Under the pieces are notes generated by a model, which ran no database searches, had not been told where the DNA came from, and saw nothing but the letters and a program-made list of their open reading frames with translations. Shown piece after piece: positions 1 to 6,843 of a stretch of 7,041 bases of DNA (position 1 is the first letter of the stretch; every line of letters begins with the position of its first letter). A program made the position numbers and the translations under genes. The DNA comes from JBGSMF01 sp041740315. GTDB lineage: Bacteria > Chloroflexota > Anaerolineae > Fen-1058. The DNA lies in NCBI GenBank assembly GCA_041740315.1, contig JBGSMF010000424.1, positions 1 to 7,041 on the forward strand, in the 5' to 3' direction.

Positions 1-4
1 TAAC

Positions 5-107
5 GTAACTGCTCAGCATCCTGAGCGGAGCAGCGCGCTCCTTCGACTATGCTACGCTCCGCTCAGGGTGCGCGCTGTGCAGTCGAAGGATAGGGCTGAG
101 CAGTTAC
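5..107. repeat. Compound inverted-repeat element, MITE/REP-like
   Basis: Perfect 13-bp inverted arms, GTAACTGCTCAGC (5-17) and GCTGAGCAGTTAC (95-107), enclose three further complementary pairs: CTGAGCGGAG (21-30) with CTCCGCTCAG (57-66), CAGCGCGC (31-38) with GCGCGCTG (70-77), and TCCTTCGACT (39-48) with AGTCGAAGGA (81-90). The inner pairs run B-C-D-B'-C'-D', so they cross rather than nest and cannot all form in one simple hairpin. The CTGAGCGGAG and CCTTCGACT words are of a kind often dispersed in Chloroflexota and other genomes (recalled, not searched). No ORF lies inside. Clear target-site duplications are not visible. A non-autonomous mobile repeat is the best guess. Confidence 0.7.
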
Positions 108-170
108 TAGCTAACAATACTACAATTTCTCTTTCCAGTCCTGAGCAATCCCTGAGCGTTGGCTGAGTCT

Positions 171-226
171 CCAGTTTGTGGTGAATTGCCCGTCACCTGC
201 TAGGTGACGGGCAATTTGGAAACTGG
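171..226. terminator. Long perfect hairpin, possible terminator of an upstream gene or REP-like palindrome
   Basis: A perfect 15-bp stem, AATTGCCCGTCACCT (184-198) with AGGTGACGGGCAATT (202-216), has a 3-nt loop (199-201). An outer 7-bp pair, CCAGTTT (171-177) with AAACTGG (220-226), extends it after an asymmetric internal loop. The GC core with AATT ends resembles a bidirectional terminator, but no long T tract follows on either strand, so the terminator reading is tentative. It lies just upstream of the operon promoter candidate and would insulate the operon from read-through. The hairpin itself is certain; its function is not. Confidence 0.4.
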
Positions 227-237
227 GGTCGAGTGGG

Positions 238-267
238 TTGGCGCACTTTGATAGACAAGTATATAAT
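238..267 (+). promoter_or_regulatory. Candidate sigma70-type promoter of the three-gene operon
   Basis: A -35-like TTGGCG (238-243, 4 of 6 to TTGACA) is separated by 18 nt from a perfect -10 hexamer TATAAT (262-267). Transcription would start near 274, leaving a leader of about 60 nt that contains the 283-315 stem. It is the only perfect TATAAT I see in the intergenic stretch, and its local AT richness contrasts with the surroundings. Position and orientation fit the operon. Confidence 0.55.
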
Positions 268-282
268 TCCAGTGATGATTCA

Positions 283-315
283 CCCTCCCGCAGGTTGCTT
301 AAATCTGCGGGAGGG
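283..315 (+). promoter_or_regulatory. Leader hairpin or operator palindrome upstream of gene A
   Basis: An 11-bp perfect inverted repeat, CCCTCCCGCAG (283-293) and CTGCGGGAGGG (305-315), surrounds an 11-nt AT-rich spacer. It sits directly downstream of the predicted transcription start and immediately before the purine-rich ribosome binding region (318-325). It could act as an operator, for example for the winged-helix protein encoded by gene A, or as an RNA stem limiting access to the ribosome site. OmpR-type regulators usually bind direct rather than inverted repeats, which weakens the first idea. Confidence 0.45.
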
Positions 316-317
316 CA

Positions 318-325
318 GGGAAAGG
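318..325 (+). promoter_or_regulatory. Ribosome binding site of gene A
   Basis: The purine run GGGAAAGG ends 10 nt before the ATG at 336. Spacing is slightly long but usable, and it supports that ATG over the internal ATG at 390. The site begins 3 nt after the leader stem. Confidence 0.45.
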
Positions 326-335
326 CAGTGACAGT

Positions 336-1706
336 ATGGCATTTGAGCGGTCTTGGGAAGCGTATCCACTGGCCTACCGCGCCAGAGAGATGAGGATTTT
401 GGCGGGTTGGATTCGGGCCGGGGTGAGCGGCTCGGTGGTGGGGCTGGGCGGGGCGGGCAAGTCGAACCTGCTGGGCTTTGTGTGCCACCGGCCAGAGGCG
501 CTGCAGGCCTACCTGGAGCCTGGCGACGGCCCCGTGGTGCTGGTTCAGGTTGACCTGAACGACTTGCCGGCCAACACCCCTTCTACTTTTTACCGGGTGA
601 TTTTGCGCTCGTTCTATGAAGCCCGCCGGCATTTTGAGCAAGCCCTGCAGCAGAGCATTAACGATCTCTATATGGAAAATCGCGCCGCGCGAGATTCATT
701 TTTGGTTCAGAGCGCGCTGCGCGAGTTGCTCTTTCAGTGCCAGGCCAGACGCACGCGGGTGGTGCTGGTGCTGGATCGCTTTGACAAGTTTTGCCAGGCG
801 CTCACGCCAAAATTTCTAGATACGCTGCGCGGCCTGCGCGACAGCTTTAAGGATACACTGTGCTACATTGTGGGCACGCGCCAAGAGATGGCCTTTTTGC
901 TCGACCCGGCCGACCTGGGCGAGATGTACGAGATTTTGGATACCCACGTTTGTTGGGTGGGGGCGATGGACGAGGTAGATGCCCGGCGGTTGATTGCCGA
1001 GGAAACGCGCGCCGTTCCCCATCCTATCAGTGAAGCAGAGATTGTTCACTTGCTGGCGCTGACGGGCGCTTATCCGGCTTTGCTCAAGGCGGCTTGCCAT
1101 TGGCGGCAAAGCGCGCCTGCTGGGCTTGCCCCGGCAGAATGGGCTGCTATGCTGTTGGCCGAGCGCGGCATCCAAGCCCGCTTGCAAGAACTGTGGGCCG
1201 GGCTGACCCAAGAAGAGCAGCACGCGTTGGCCCACATCCACACATGGCCTCAAGGCGGCGCGCACCTTGACCATGCGCTCAATCGCCTGGCCGACAAGCA
1301 GCTTTGCCGGCAGACCGATAGTGGCTGGCAGATTGTTGGCGAATTGTTTGCCGCTTACGTGGCCCAGGTGGGCGGGCGCGGCGGCGGCAAAATTTGGCTG
1401 GATGAAAAGAGCGGCGAATTGTACCAGGGCCAATCGCTGCTGGGGGGGCTATCACCCTTGGAGCGAGCCGTGCTGCAATTCTTGACCAGGTTCCCCAGAG
1501 CGCGCCATGCCAAGACCGATCTCATTGTCAATACCTGGCCCGATGAGCTGCGCCGGCAAGGCGTAGCCGACGAGAGTCTGTACCAGGTGGTGCGAGAGCT
1601 GCGCAAAAAGATCGAGCCTGACCCTGCCCGGCCCTGTTACATCGTCACCTGGCGCGGGCAACCAGAGGGAGGTTATCAATTCTTTCCAGAAGGCCGCCCG
1701 GCATGA
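336..1706 (+). CDS. P-loop (STAND/AAA-like) ATPase with two winged helices, the last OmpR/PhoB type
   Basis: This 456-residue soluble protein is probably an ATP-dependent transcriptional switch. The N-terminus has a YRARE segment (residues 14-18) where related ATPases carry their GR-x-x-E motif, then a Walker A GLGGAGKS (36-43). The Walker B strand VVLVLDRFD (142-150) has Arg148 instead of the usual Glu after Asp147, suggesting weak hydrolysis. IVGTRQE (178-184) resembles a sensor-1 segment, and a G-x-x-P-x-L lid motif (GAYPALL, 244-250) follows. Residues about 283-343 form a first winged helix ending in ELFAAYV. Residues about 352-452 match the Trans_reg_C domain, with LRKKIEPDP, then YIVTWRG and GYQFF. 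No receiver domain, signal peptide or membrane segment is visible. The gene heads the operon and overlaps gene B by ATGA. Target promoters are unknown; autoregulation is possible. Domain calls are strong; the cellular role is inferred. Confidence 0.9.
   Translation: MAFERSWEAYPLAYRAREMRILAGWIRAGVSGSVVGLGGAGKSNLLGFVCHRPEALQAYLEPGDGPVVLVQVDLNDLPANTPSTFYRVILRSFYEARRHFEQALQQSINDLYMENRAARDSFLVQSALRELLFQCQARRTRVVLVLDRFDKFCQALTPKFLDTLRGLRDSFKDTLCYIVGTRQEMAFLLDPADLGEMYEILDTHVCWVGAMDEVDARRLIAEETRAVPHPISEAEIVHLLALTGAYPALLKAACHWRQSAPAGLAPAEWAAMLLAERGIQARLQELWAGLTQEEQHALAHIHTWPQGGAHLDHALNRLADKQLCRQTDSGWQIVGELFAAYVAQVGGRGGGKIWLDEKSGELYQGQSLLGGLSPLERAVLQFLTRFPRARHAKTDLIVNTWPDELRRQGVADESLYQVVRELRKKIEPDPARPCYIVTWRGQPEGGYQFFPEGRPA
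1688..1693 (+). promoter_or_regulatory. Ribosome binding site of gene B inside the end of gene A
   Basis: AGAAGG lies 9 nt before the ATG at 1703, within the last codons of gene A. It supports the overlapping ATGA start and allows both re-initiation and independent initiation. Confidence 0.5.
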
Positions 1707-4039
1707 GCGTTTCTGCAGAGCCGCGAATTGAAAACCCCGCCGCTTTGTCTTTGCCGGCAGCCGCCCAAATTCTGCTGAAGCAGTTGTTCCCTGGCTACCA
1801 GCGGGTCATTGTAAAAGCAGAATTGGGTAGCGGCTTTAGCGGCAGCCGGGTGTTGCTGGTCCATCCCATTGCCGATACGCCGGCCTTGCCCGTGGCGGTC
1901 AAGCTGGCCCCGGCAAGTCTCATTAAACAAGAGTACCTGGCCTACCAGGAATGTATCTACAATAGATTGCCCGGCGCGGCCGAGATTCGCAGCGAGCCGA
2001 TCTTGCCGGCGGGCCCAGGCGACCTGATGGGCTGGGGCGGGTTGTGCTACTATCTGGTCGGCAGTGGAATATTCGAGATTGAAAGCCTCATGGCTTTTTG
2101 CCGCCGCGCCAGCGTGGAAGAAATTTTGCACGTGTTGGAAAAACGGCTGTTCAAACGTATGGGGCTGCTGTGGCGCTTTAGTGATGCTTGCCTTCACTTT
2201 GATATGAGCGCCAGTTATGACCCTTTGCTGCCTGTCAATTTATTGATTCGGCCCGCGTCAACGCCGCCGGGGTGCCGGCCTTGTCTGCTCAAGCCGGTTC
2301 TCAATTCTGCAAAAAACACTCTGATTGATCACTCGGTGGGGCAGGGCAGCCACGTGCGCTTGGAAGGCTGGTATGTCACCGAGGTAGATGCGGCTCAAAA
2401 GGCTGTGACGCTTAATGTGCCCGCGCTGGATTCGGCGTGCCCAATGGCTTCGTACCGCGTGCGATTGCAGCCGGTTGAAGATGTATCAGTTTTTCAGGTG
2501 GGCGATACGCTCGATGCTGTTGAGGGTGTGGTGACAGCCACTCGCCGCGATTTGTTGCTGGCCTGTGCCCCGCCAGCCCAAAGCAAGTTGCTAGGCGATT
2601 CGCTTGCGCTGCCCAATCCATTGGATAGCTTGCCAGAGGTCCTGGCCGAGTCTCGCCATGTGCGCGTGGCCCGTATTCACGGCGACTTGAACCTGGCCAA
2701 TATTTTGGTAGATGCCGACGCGCGCGATGTGCACCTGATTGATTTTGCGCTGGCGCGCCGCGATCACGTTTTGCACGATTTGCTGCGCCTGGAAACGGGC
2801 ATTGTCACCTGGCTGCTGCCAGAGCTTTTAACGCAGGCCCGCTTGCCCATGCAGGCAATTTACACCTTGTACGATCGCTTGCATAGGCTGCAAGATGCGG
2901 GCGGTCCTATAGACCCTATCGCGCTGGCCGGGCGGCTTGAACTGGCCTTGCGCAAGCCCTTTGTCATGCTGGCCGCCGTTCGCAAGATGGCGCGCGAGTG
3001 CCTGTTCGACGCCGGCGACTGGGGCGAATATTACCAAGGCCTGACGCTTTACCTGCTGGGGGCGCTCAAGTTCAAAAACCTGGATAGCGCCCCCTGCGCG
3101 CCTTTGCCCAAGCAGCTTGCCTTTTTGGGAGCGGCGGTGGCCCTCAAACTGCGGCGCATCGCCCCACCTCGCCAAATCAGGACAAGCGTTCTGGCCGAGT
3201 TGCCGCCCTTTATCGTCGGGCCGCCCATTCTTCACCCAAAGCAATTCTTTGGGCGCGAGCGAGAATTGAAGCGGCTGTTTAATTTGTGGAAGCACACGCC
3301 TTTGCAGAATGCGGCCATCATCGGGCCGCGGCGCAGCGGCAAGACTTCGCTGCTGTGGTATTTGAAAAGCATCCTGGCGGCCTTGCCTGCTCAACTGCGC
3401 CCCGGCCAGCGCAGCGATTGGCTGGCCGACCCGCAAGGGTATAGCTGGGTGCTGGTAGATTTTCAAGATGCGCGGATGGGCCGCCGGGCCGAGTTGTTGC
3501 GCCACTTGCTGACAGGGCTGAACCTGCCCGTGCCGCAGCCGTGTGATCTGGATGGTTTTATGGAGGTGGTGGGTCGCAACTTGCGCGCGCCAGCGGTGAT
3601 TTTGTTCGACGAGATTGATGTGGCCCTGCAGCGCTATGCCGAGCTGGATAATGCTTTTTGGGAAAGCCTGCGCTCGCTGGCCTCAAACCAGGTAAAAGGC
3701 AACCTGGCTTTTGTGCTGGCCGCCCACACCTCTCCCGATTCGTTGGCCCGCCACAGCAACATTGGCTCGCCGTTCTTTAATATCTTTGGCTACACAGCCC
3801 AGTTGGGGCCGCTGACCGAGCCGGAAGCCCGCGAGTTGATTGCCGGCTCGCCTCTTGCTTTTGCCGCCGCCGATATCGAATGGATACTGGCTAACAGTGG
3901 GCGCTGGCCCATCTTGCTGCAGATTCTATGCCGAGAACGCTTTATGGCGTTGGAAAGCGGCGAGGCCGGTGAAGACTGGCGCCAAGAATCGCTGGGCCAG
4001 ATTGCGCCTTTTCGACACCTGTTACAGCCTGGCGAATAA
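1703..4039 (+). CDS. APH-like kinase fused to a P-loop ATPase
   Basis: This 778-residue soluble protein joins two catalytic units. The kinase half (about 30-480) has a glycine-rich loop LGSGFSGS (41-48), a VAVK lysine (K67), a candidate helix Glu (E77), a catalytic loop HGDLNLANIL (326-335; D328 and N333) and an IDF metal motif (D347). All key residues of an aminoglycoside/choline-kinase-type phosphotransferase are present, so activity is plausible; the substrate is unknown. Residues about 212-290 look like a beta-rich, OB-like insertion between the lobes. The C-terminal ATPase (about 510-747) has FFGRERE, Walker A GPRRSGKTS (541-549), Walker B ILFDEID (633-639) and a G-x-x-P-x-L lid (733-738). 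It ends soon after the lid and has no winged helix. The kinase half recalls the family I remember as ternary complex-associated domain 9 (TCAD9), not verified. It overlaps gene A by 4 nt and is followed after 2 nt by gene C. Confidence 0.88.
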   Translation: MSVSAEPRIENPAALSLPAAAQILLKQLFPGYQRVIVKAELGSGFSGSRVLLVHPIADTPALPVAVKLAPASLIKQEYLAYQECIYNRLPGAAEIRSEPILPAGPGDLMGWGGLCYYLVGSGIFEIESLMAFCRRASVEEILHVLEKRLFKRMGLLWRFSDACLHFDMSASYDPLLPVNLLIRPASTPPGCRPCLLKPVLNSAKNTLIDHSVGQGSHVRLEGWYVTEVDAAQKAVTLNVPALDSACPMASYRVRLQPVEDVSVFQVGDTLDAVEGVVTATRRDLLLACAPPAQSKLLGDSLALPNPLDSLPEVLAESRHVRVARIHGDLNLANILVDADARDVHLIDFALARRDHVLHDLLRLETGIVTWLLPELLTQARLPMQAIYTLYDRLHRLQDAGGPIDPIALAGRLELALRKPFVMLAAVRKMARECLFDAGDWGEYYQGLTLYLLGALKFKNLDSAPCAPLPKQLAFLGAAVALKLRRIAPPRQIRTSVLAELPPFIVGPPILHPKQFFGRERELKRLFNLWKHTPLQNAAIIGPRRSGKTSLLWYLKSILAALPAQLRPGQRSDWLADPQGYSWVLVDFQDARMGRRAELLRHLLTGLNLPVPQPCDLDGFMEVVGRNLRAPAVILFDEIDVALQRYAELDNAFWESLRSLASNQVKGNLAFVLAAHTSPDSLARHSNIGSPFFNIFGYTAQLGPLTEPEARELIAGSPLAFAAADIEWILANSGRWPILLQILCRERFMALESGEAGEDWRQESLGQIAPFRHLLQPGE

Positions 4040-4041
4040 CA

Positions 4042-6825
4042 ATGACTCTAACCCACCCCCCCAATCGTTCGAATATCTATACCGATGCGCCCGAGTTGCA
4101 CCCAAACCTGATTTTGGGCAGCCTGCATTTGCTGTTCTGGCTCTTTTTTCATCCTTCAGCCTGGCGCAACTTTGTGACCGGCATTGACCTGAGCCTGCGC
4201 CCCGATTTTTGTCTGGCCGAATTGCGCCGGGCGCAGTGGCGTAACCCCGCCTTGCGCCGTTTGCTGATACAAGAGCATCTCGTCTTGCCGATTTTGGTGG
4301 GTTTGCCCATCAGCCTGATTATGATGAGCCTGAGGACTCCCAGAGGCGATCTGGCTTTTGGACTGGCTTTTAGCCTGGTGTTTGCGGTGGTGTTTAGCCT
4401 GGCGGCCGGCGTGGCCGGCAGTGTGGCGCTGGGGGTGACTGTGGGAGTGGCTTTTGGCGCTGCGCTCAGTGTGGCGCTGGGAATAGAACCGGGCATTGTG
4501 GTGGGTATAATGCTTGGCATGGTGGTGGGTGTTGCCGGCGGCGTGGCCAGAGGGGTGGCCGGCGTCAAGACCTCTTATTCCTTTGCCAGGCAAGCCGGCG
4601 GCGTGATTGCGGGTGTTTTGACCGGCGCGGGCGTGTTTGGCGTGGTATTGGGCAGCTTGTTCTATGGCATCAGTCTGGGCCTGGAATTTGCCCGCACTTA
4701 TGGCTGGCTGCACGATCCAATCGGCGCGGTGGTGAGCAACGCGGCGATCATGGTTGTGCTTAGCGCAGCGGGGGGCATTGTTGTCGGCCTGGCGTGCGGA
4801 TTGCGCACTCGCCGTTGGAAGCTTGGATTGGTGACCGGCCTGGGTGGCAGCTTGATTTTTGGCCTGACCTATGGCGCAATGTTTGGCATGTCTTCTGGCG
4901 TCGTGTTTGGCGCGGCAGCCGGCGCATCGCTGGGCTTGCTCACCAGCGTCTTTTTTGCGCTGATGTATGTGCTCACCGAGCGCTTGGCCGGGCCGTGGGC
5001 CGGCGCAATAGCCGGGACCCTGGGCAGCGGCGGAGGTTGGCTGGCGCTGGTGATTGCCTGGAAAGGCTCGGTTTTGCTCTGGTCTACCCTCTTGCTTGGG
5101 GTGACCGGCATTTTCTTTGGGCTGGCGCTGGCATGGTGGCGGCCAATCCTATCTTACCCTTTTTTGGCGGTGTGGAACATGCTGCTTCTGCGCGCCGATG
5201 GGCGGCGCGCAGCGGGCGGGCGCTGCCTGTTGCGCTGGAACTCGGCGTTTTGGGACGAGCACCAGTACTTGCCCTTGTGGGGGTTGGATGAGCATCTTGT
5301 GTTGGTGATGGAGCGCAATCCAACCGAGGGGCAGGCGGCAATGGATTATTTGGCAACCAGGCGACAGCGGTGGGCGGCCCAGGCTGCCCAAATTGAATTG
5401 GATGCGCGCCGCTTGGAGCGCTGTGTGGAGGTGGAGGCGATAGCCCAGGCTCACCGTGAGCTGGCGGCCGGCGAGTTGGAAGGCCCCGCCAGCGCGCTGC
5501 TGCGCAGCTTTAGCCGTGTCAGCCAAGATGCAGAAGCCGCCCTGCGCCAAGAAAGCGCCTACAATCAACGCCTGGCCCTCAGCGCAGTTGAGGATCGCCT
5601 GGACGGCCTGGTGCGAGAATTGACCCGCAGCAGCGAGCGTTACGCCGCCCGCTTTCATCCCATTGCAGAGCATTGGCGGCAGCGCGTATCTAGCCACGCC
5701 CGCCGCCTGGCCGAGGAAGCCGAGCTGCGCCAAGAGATTGCCAACCCCTATATTATTGGTGTGCCGCTCACCGAGCAGCAAGAAATCTTTGTGGGGCGCA
5801 ACGATGTCTGCACCCGCATCGAGCAGGTGTTGCTCGATAAAAGCTGCCCACCGCTGCTGCTGTATGGCCAGCGGCGCATGGGCAAGACCTCGCTGCTCAA
5901 CAATATGGGGCGCTTGCTGCCCAGCACCCTGGCGCCGCTCTTTGTAGATTTGCAAGGCCCCGCTTCGCAAGCCAGCGACCATGCCGGGCTGCTGTACAAC
6001 ATTGCGCGCGGCATGGCCGATTCGGCGCGGCGACAACGTGATTTGAGCCTGCCGGCGTTGTCGCGCCAGTTCCTGGCGAGCGATCCCTTTACGCGCTTTG
6101 ACGAGTGGCTGGACGAGGTCGAGGCTGCGCTGGGGCAACGCACGGCGCTGCTGGCGCTGGACGAATTCGAGGCCCTGGAAAGCGCCATTGCCAGGGAACG
6201 CTTTGACGAAGAAGCAGTCTTGAGCATGCTGCGCCATCTGATCCAACACCGGCCTCGCTTCAAGGTGCTGTTGGCCGGCTCGCACACGCTGGATGAATTG
6301 CAACGGTGGGCCAGTTATCTTATCAACGTGCAAGTGGTGCACATTGGCTATCTCAAAGAAGATGAGGCGCGCCAGCTCATCGAGCGGCCGGTAAAGGGCT
6401 TTGCGCTGCGCTACGAAACGCTTGCCGGCCGGCGTGTTCTAGAAATCACGCGAGGGCATCCTTTCCTGGTGCAGTTGTTGTGCGCCGAAATCGTGGCGCT
6501 CAAGAACGAGCAAGCGCCTGCCGTTCGTCGCCTGGCCAGCCTGGCCGATGTGGAAGCGGCAGTGCCAGAGGCGATGGGGCATGGCAGCTTTTTCTTTGCC
6601 GATGTTCAGCGCAATCAGGTAGACGAACTTGGCTTGGCCGTGCTGCGTTTCATTGCCGCCCAGGGCGAGGGTGCGGTGACCAGCCGCCCGGCATTGAGCC
6701 GGCAATTTCCCCACGGCATTGACCTGACGCTAGATTCGCTTATCCGCCGCGAATTGATTGAAGCAGCGCAGGGGGGCTATTGCTTCCAGGTAGAGCTGAT
6801 CCGCCGCTGGCTTGCTCAAGCCTGA
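4042..6825 (+). CDS. Multi-pass membrane protein with C-terminal P-loop ATPase and winged helix
   Basis: This 927-residue protein is probably an inner-membrane sensor or signalling ATPase. A hydrophobic segment at 22-40 (through FHPSA) precedes a conserved-looking soluble stretch (about 41-78). Residues about 80-384 then hold roughly ten hydrophobic segments, many built from Gly-x-x-x-Gly-like repeats rich in Val, Ala and Phe, especially 104-175. Residues about 385-565 are charged and mostly helical. The ATPase (about 575-815) has IFVGRND (582-588), Walker A GQRRMGKTS (609-617), Walker B LLALDEFE (703-710), LLAGSHT (743-749) and a lid motif GHPFLVQLLC (805-814). A winged helix fills about 860-925, ending in RRWL. 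The ATPase resembles that of gene B and may be a tandem paralogue. No strong ribosome site precedes the ATG, so coupling to gene B is likely. No transporter motif is seen, and the ligand is unknown. Confidence 0.88.
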   Translation: MTLTHPPNRSNIYTDAPELHPNLILGSLHLLFWLFFHPSAWRNFVTGIDLSLRPDFCLAELRRAQWRNPALRRLLIQEHLVLPILVGLPISLIMMSLRTPRGDLAFGLAFSLVFAVVFSLAAGVAGSVALGVTVGVAFGAALSVALGIEPGIVVGIMLGMVVGVAGGVARGVAGVKTSYSFARQAGGVIAGVLTGAGVFGVVLGSLFYGISLGLEFARTYGWLHDPIGAVVSNAAIMVVLSAAGGIVVGLACGLRTRRWKLGLVTGLGGSLIFGLTYGAMFGMSSGVVFGAAAGASLGLLTSVFFALMYVLTERLAGPWAGAIAGTLGSGGGWLALVIAWKGSVLLWSTLLLGVTGIFFGLALAWWRPILSYPFLAVWNMLLLRADGRRAAGGRCLLRWNSAFWDEHQYLPLWGLDEHLVLVMERNPTEGQAAMDYLATRRQRWAAQAAQIELDARRLERCVEVEAIAQAHRELAAGELEGPASALLRSFSRVSQDAEAALRQESAYNQRLALSAVEDRLDGLVRELTRSSERYAARFHPIAEHWRQRVSSHARRLAEEAELRQEIANPYIIGVPLTEQQEIFVGRNDVCTRIEQVLLDKSCPPLLLYGQRRMGKTSLLNNMGRLLPSTLAPLFVDLQGPASQASDHAGLLYNIARGMADSARRQRDLSLPALSRQFLASDPFTRFDEWLDEVEAALGQRTALLALDEFEALESAIARERFDEEAVLSMLRHLIQHRPRFKVLLAGSHTLDELQRWASYLINVQVVHIGYLKEDEARQLIERPVKGFALRYETLAGRRVLEITRGHPFLVQLLCAEIVALKNEQAPAVRRLASLADVEAAVPEAMGHGSFFFADVQRNQVDELGLAVLRFIAAQGEGAVTSRPALSRQFPHGIDLTLDSLIRRELIEAAQGGYCFQVELIRRWLAQA
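4351..4563 (+). repeat. Glycine-periodic hydrophobic repeats inside gene C
   Basis: Codons for residues 104-174 encode short repeats in which Gly recurs every 4 to 6 residues among Val, Ala, Leu and Phe (for example GVAGSVALG and GVTVGVAFG). The DNA is correspondingly repetitive, with many GTGG and GGCG words. Such stretches usually form tightly packed transmembrane helices and can change in length by slippage. The boundaries are approximate. Confidence 0.6.
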
Positions 6826-6843
6826 GCGGCTGGCCAAAAGTAG

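Noticed and set aside
1..335. CRISPR array, tRNA or small gene in the 5' region
   Set aside because: The repeats are inverted and not regularly spaced direct repeats. No tRNA-like T-loop or anticodon arm is seen, and no short frame has a ribosome site.
120..641. 173-residue minus-strand open frame starting inside gene A
   Set aside because: It overlaps the start of gene A and runs through the promoter and hairpins. It has no domain signal.
2828..3505. 225-residue minus-strand open frame opposite gene B
   Set aside because: It is antisense to the kinase-ATPase junction, with low-complexity Gln/Pro/Arg composition and no recognisable motif.
4156..4713. His- and Gln-rich minus-strand open frame opposite the membrane repeats of gene C
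   Set aside because: The His/Gln/Ala pattern is simply the reverse of Gly/Val/Ala codon repeats, not a metal-binding protein.
4279..5193. Gene C as an ABC transporter
   Set aside because: The ATPase lacks an LSGGQ signature and has an AAA/STAND-type Walker A (RRMGKTS), lid and winged helix, so a transporter reading is unsupported.
5149..6342. 397-residue open frame on the minus strand opposite gene C
   Set aside because: It lies wholly antisense to the ATPase and linker codons of gene C, has Gln/His/Ala-rich composition without domains, and no ribosome site. It is a shadow of high-GC coding sequence.
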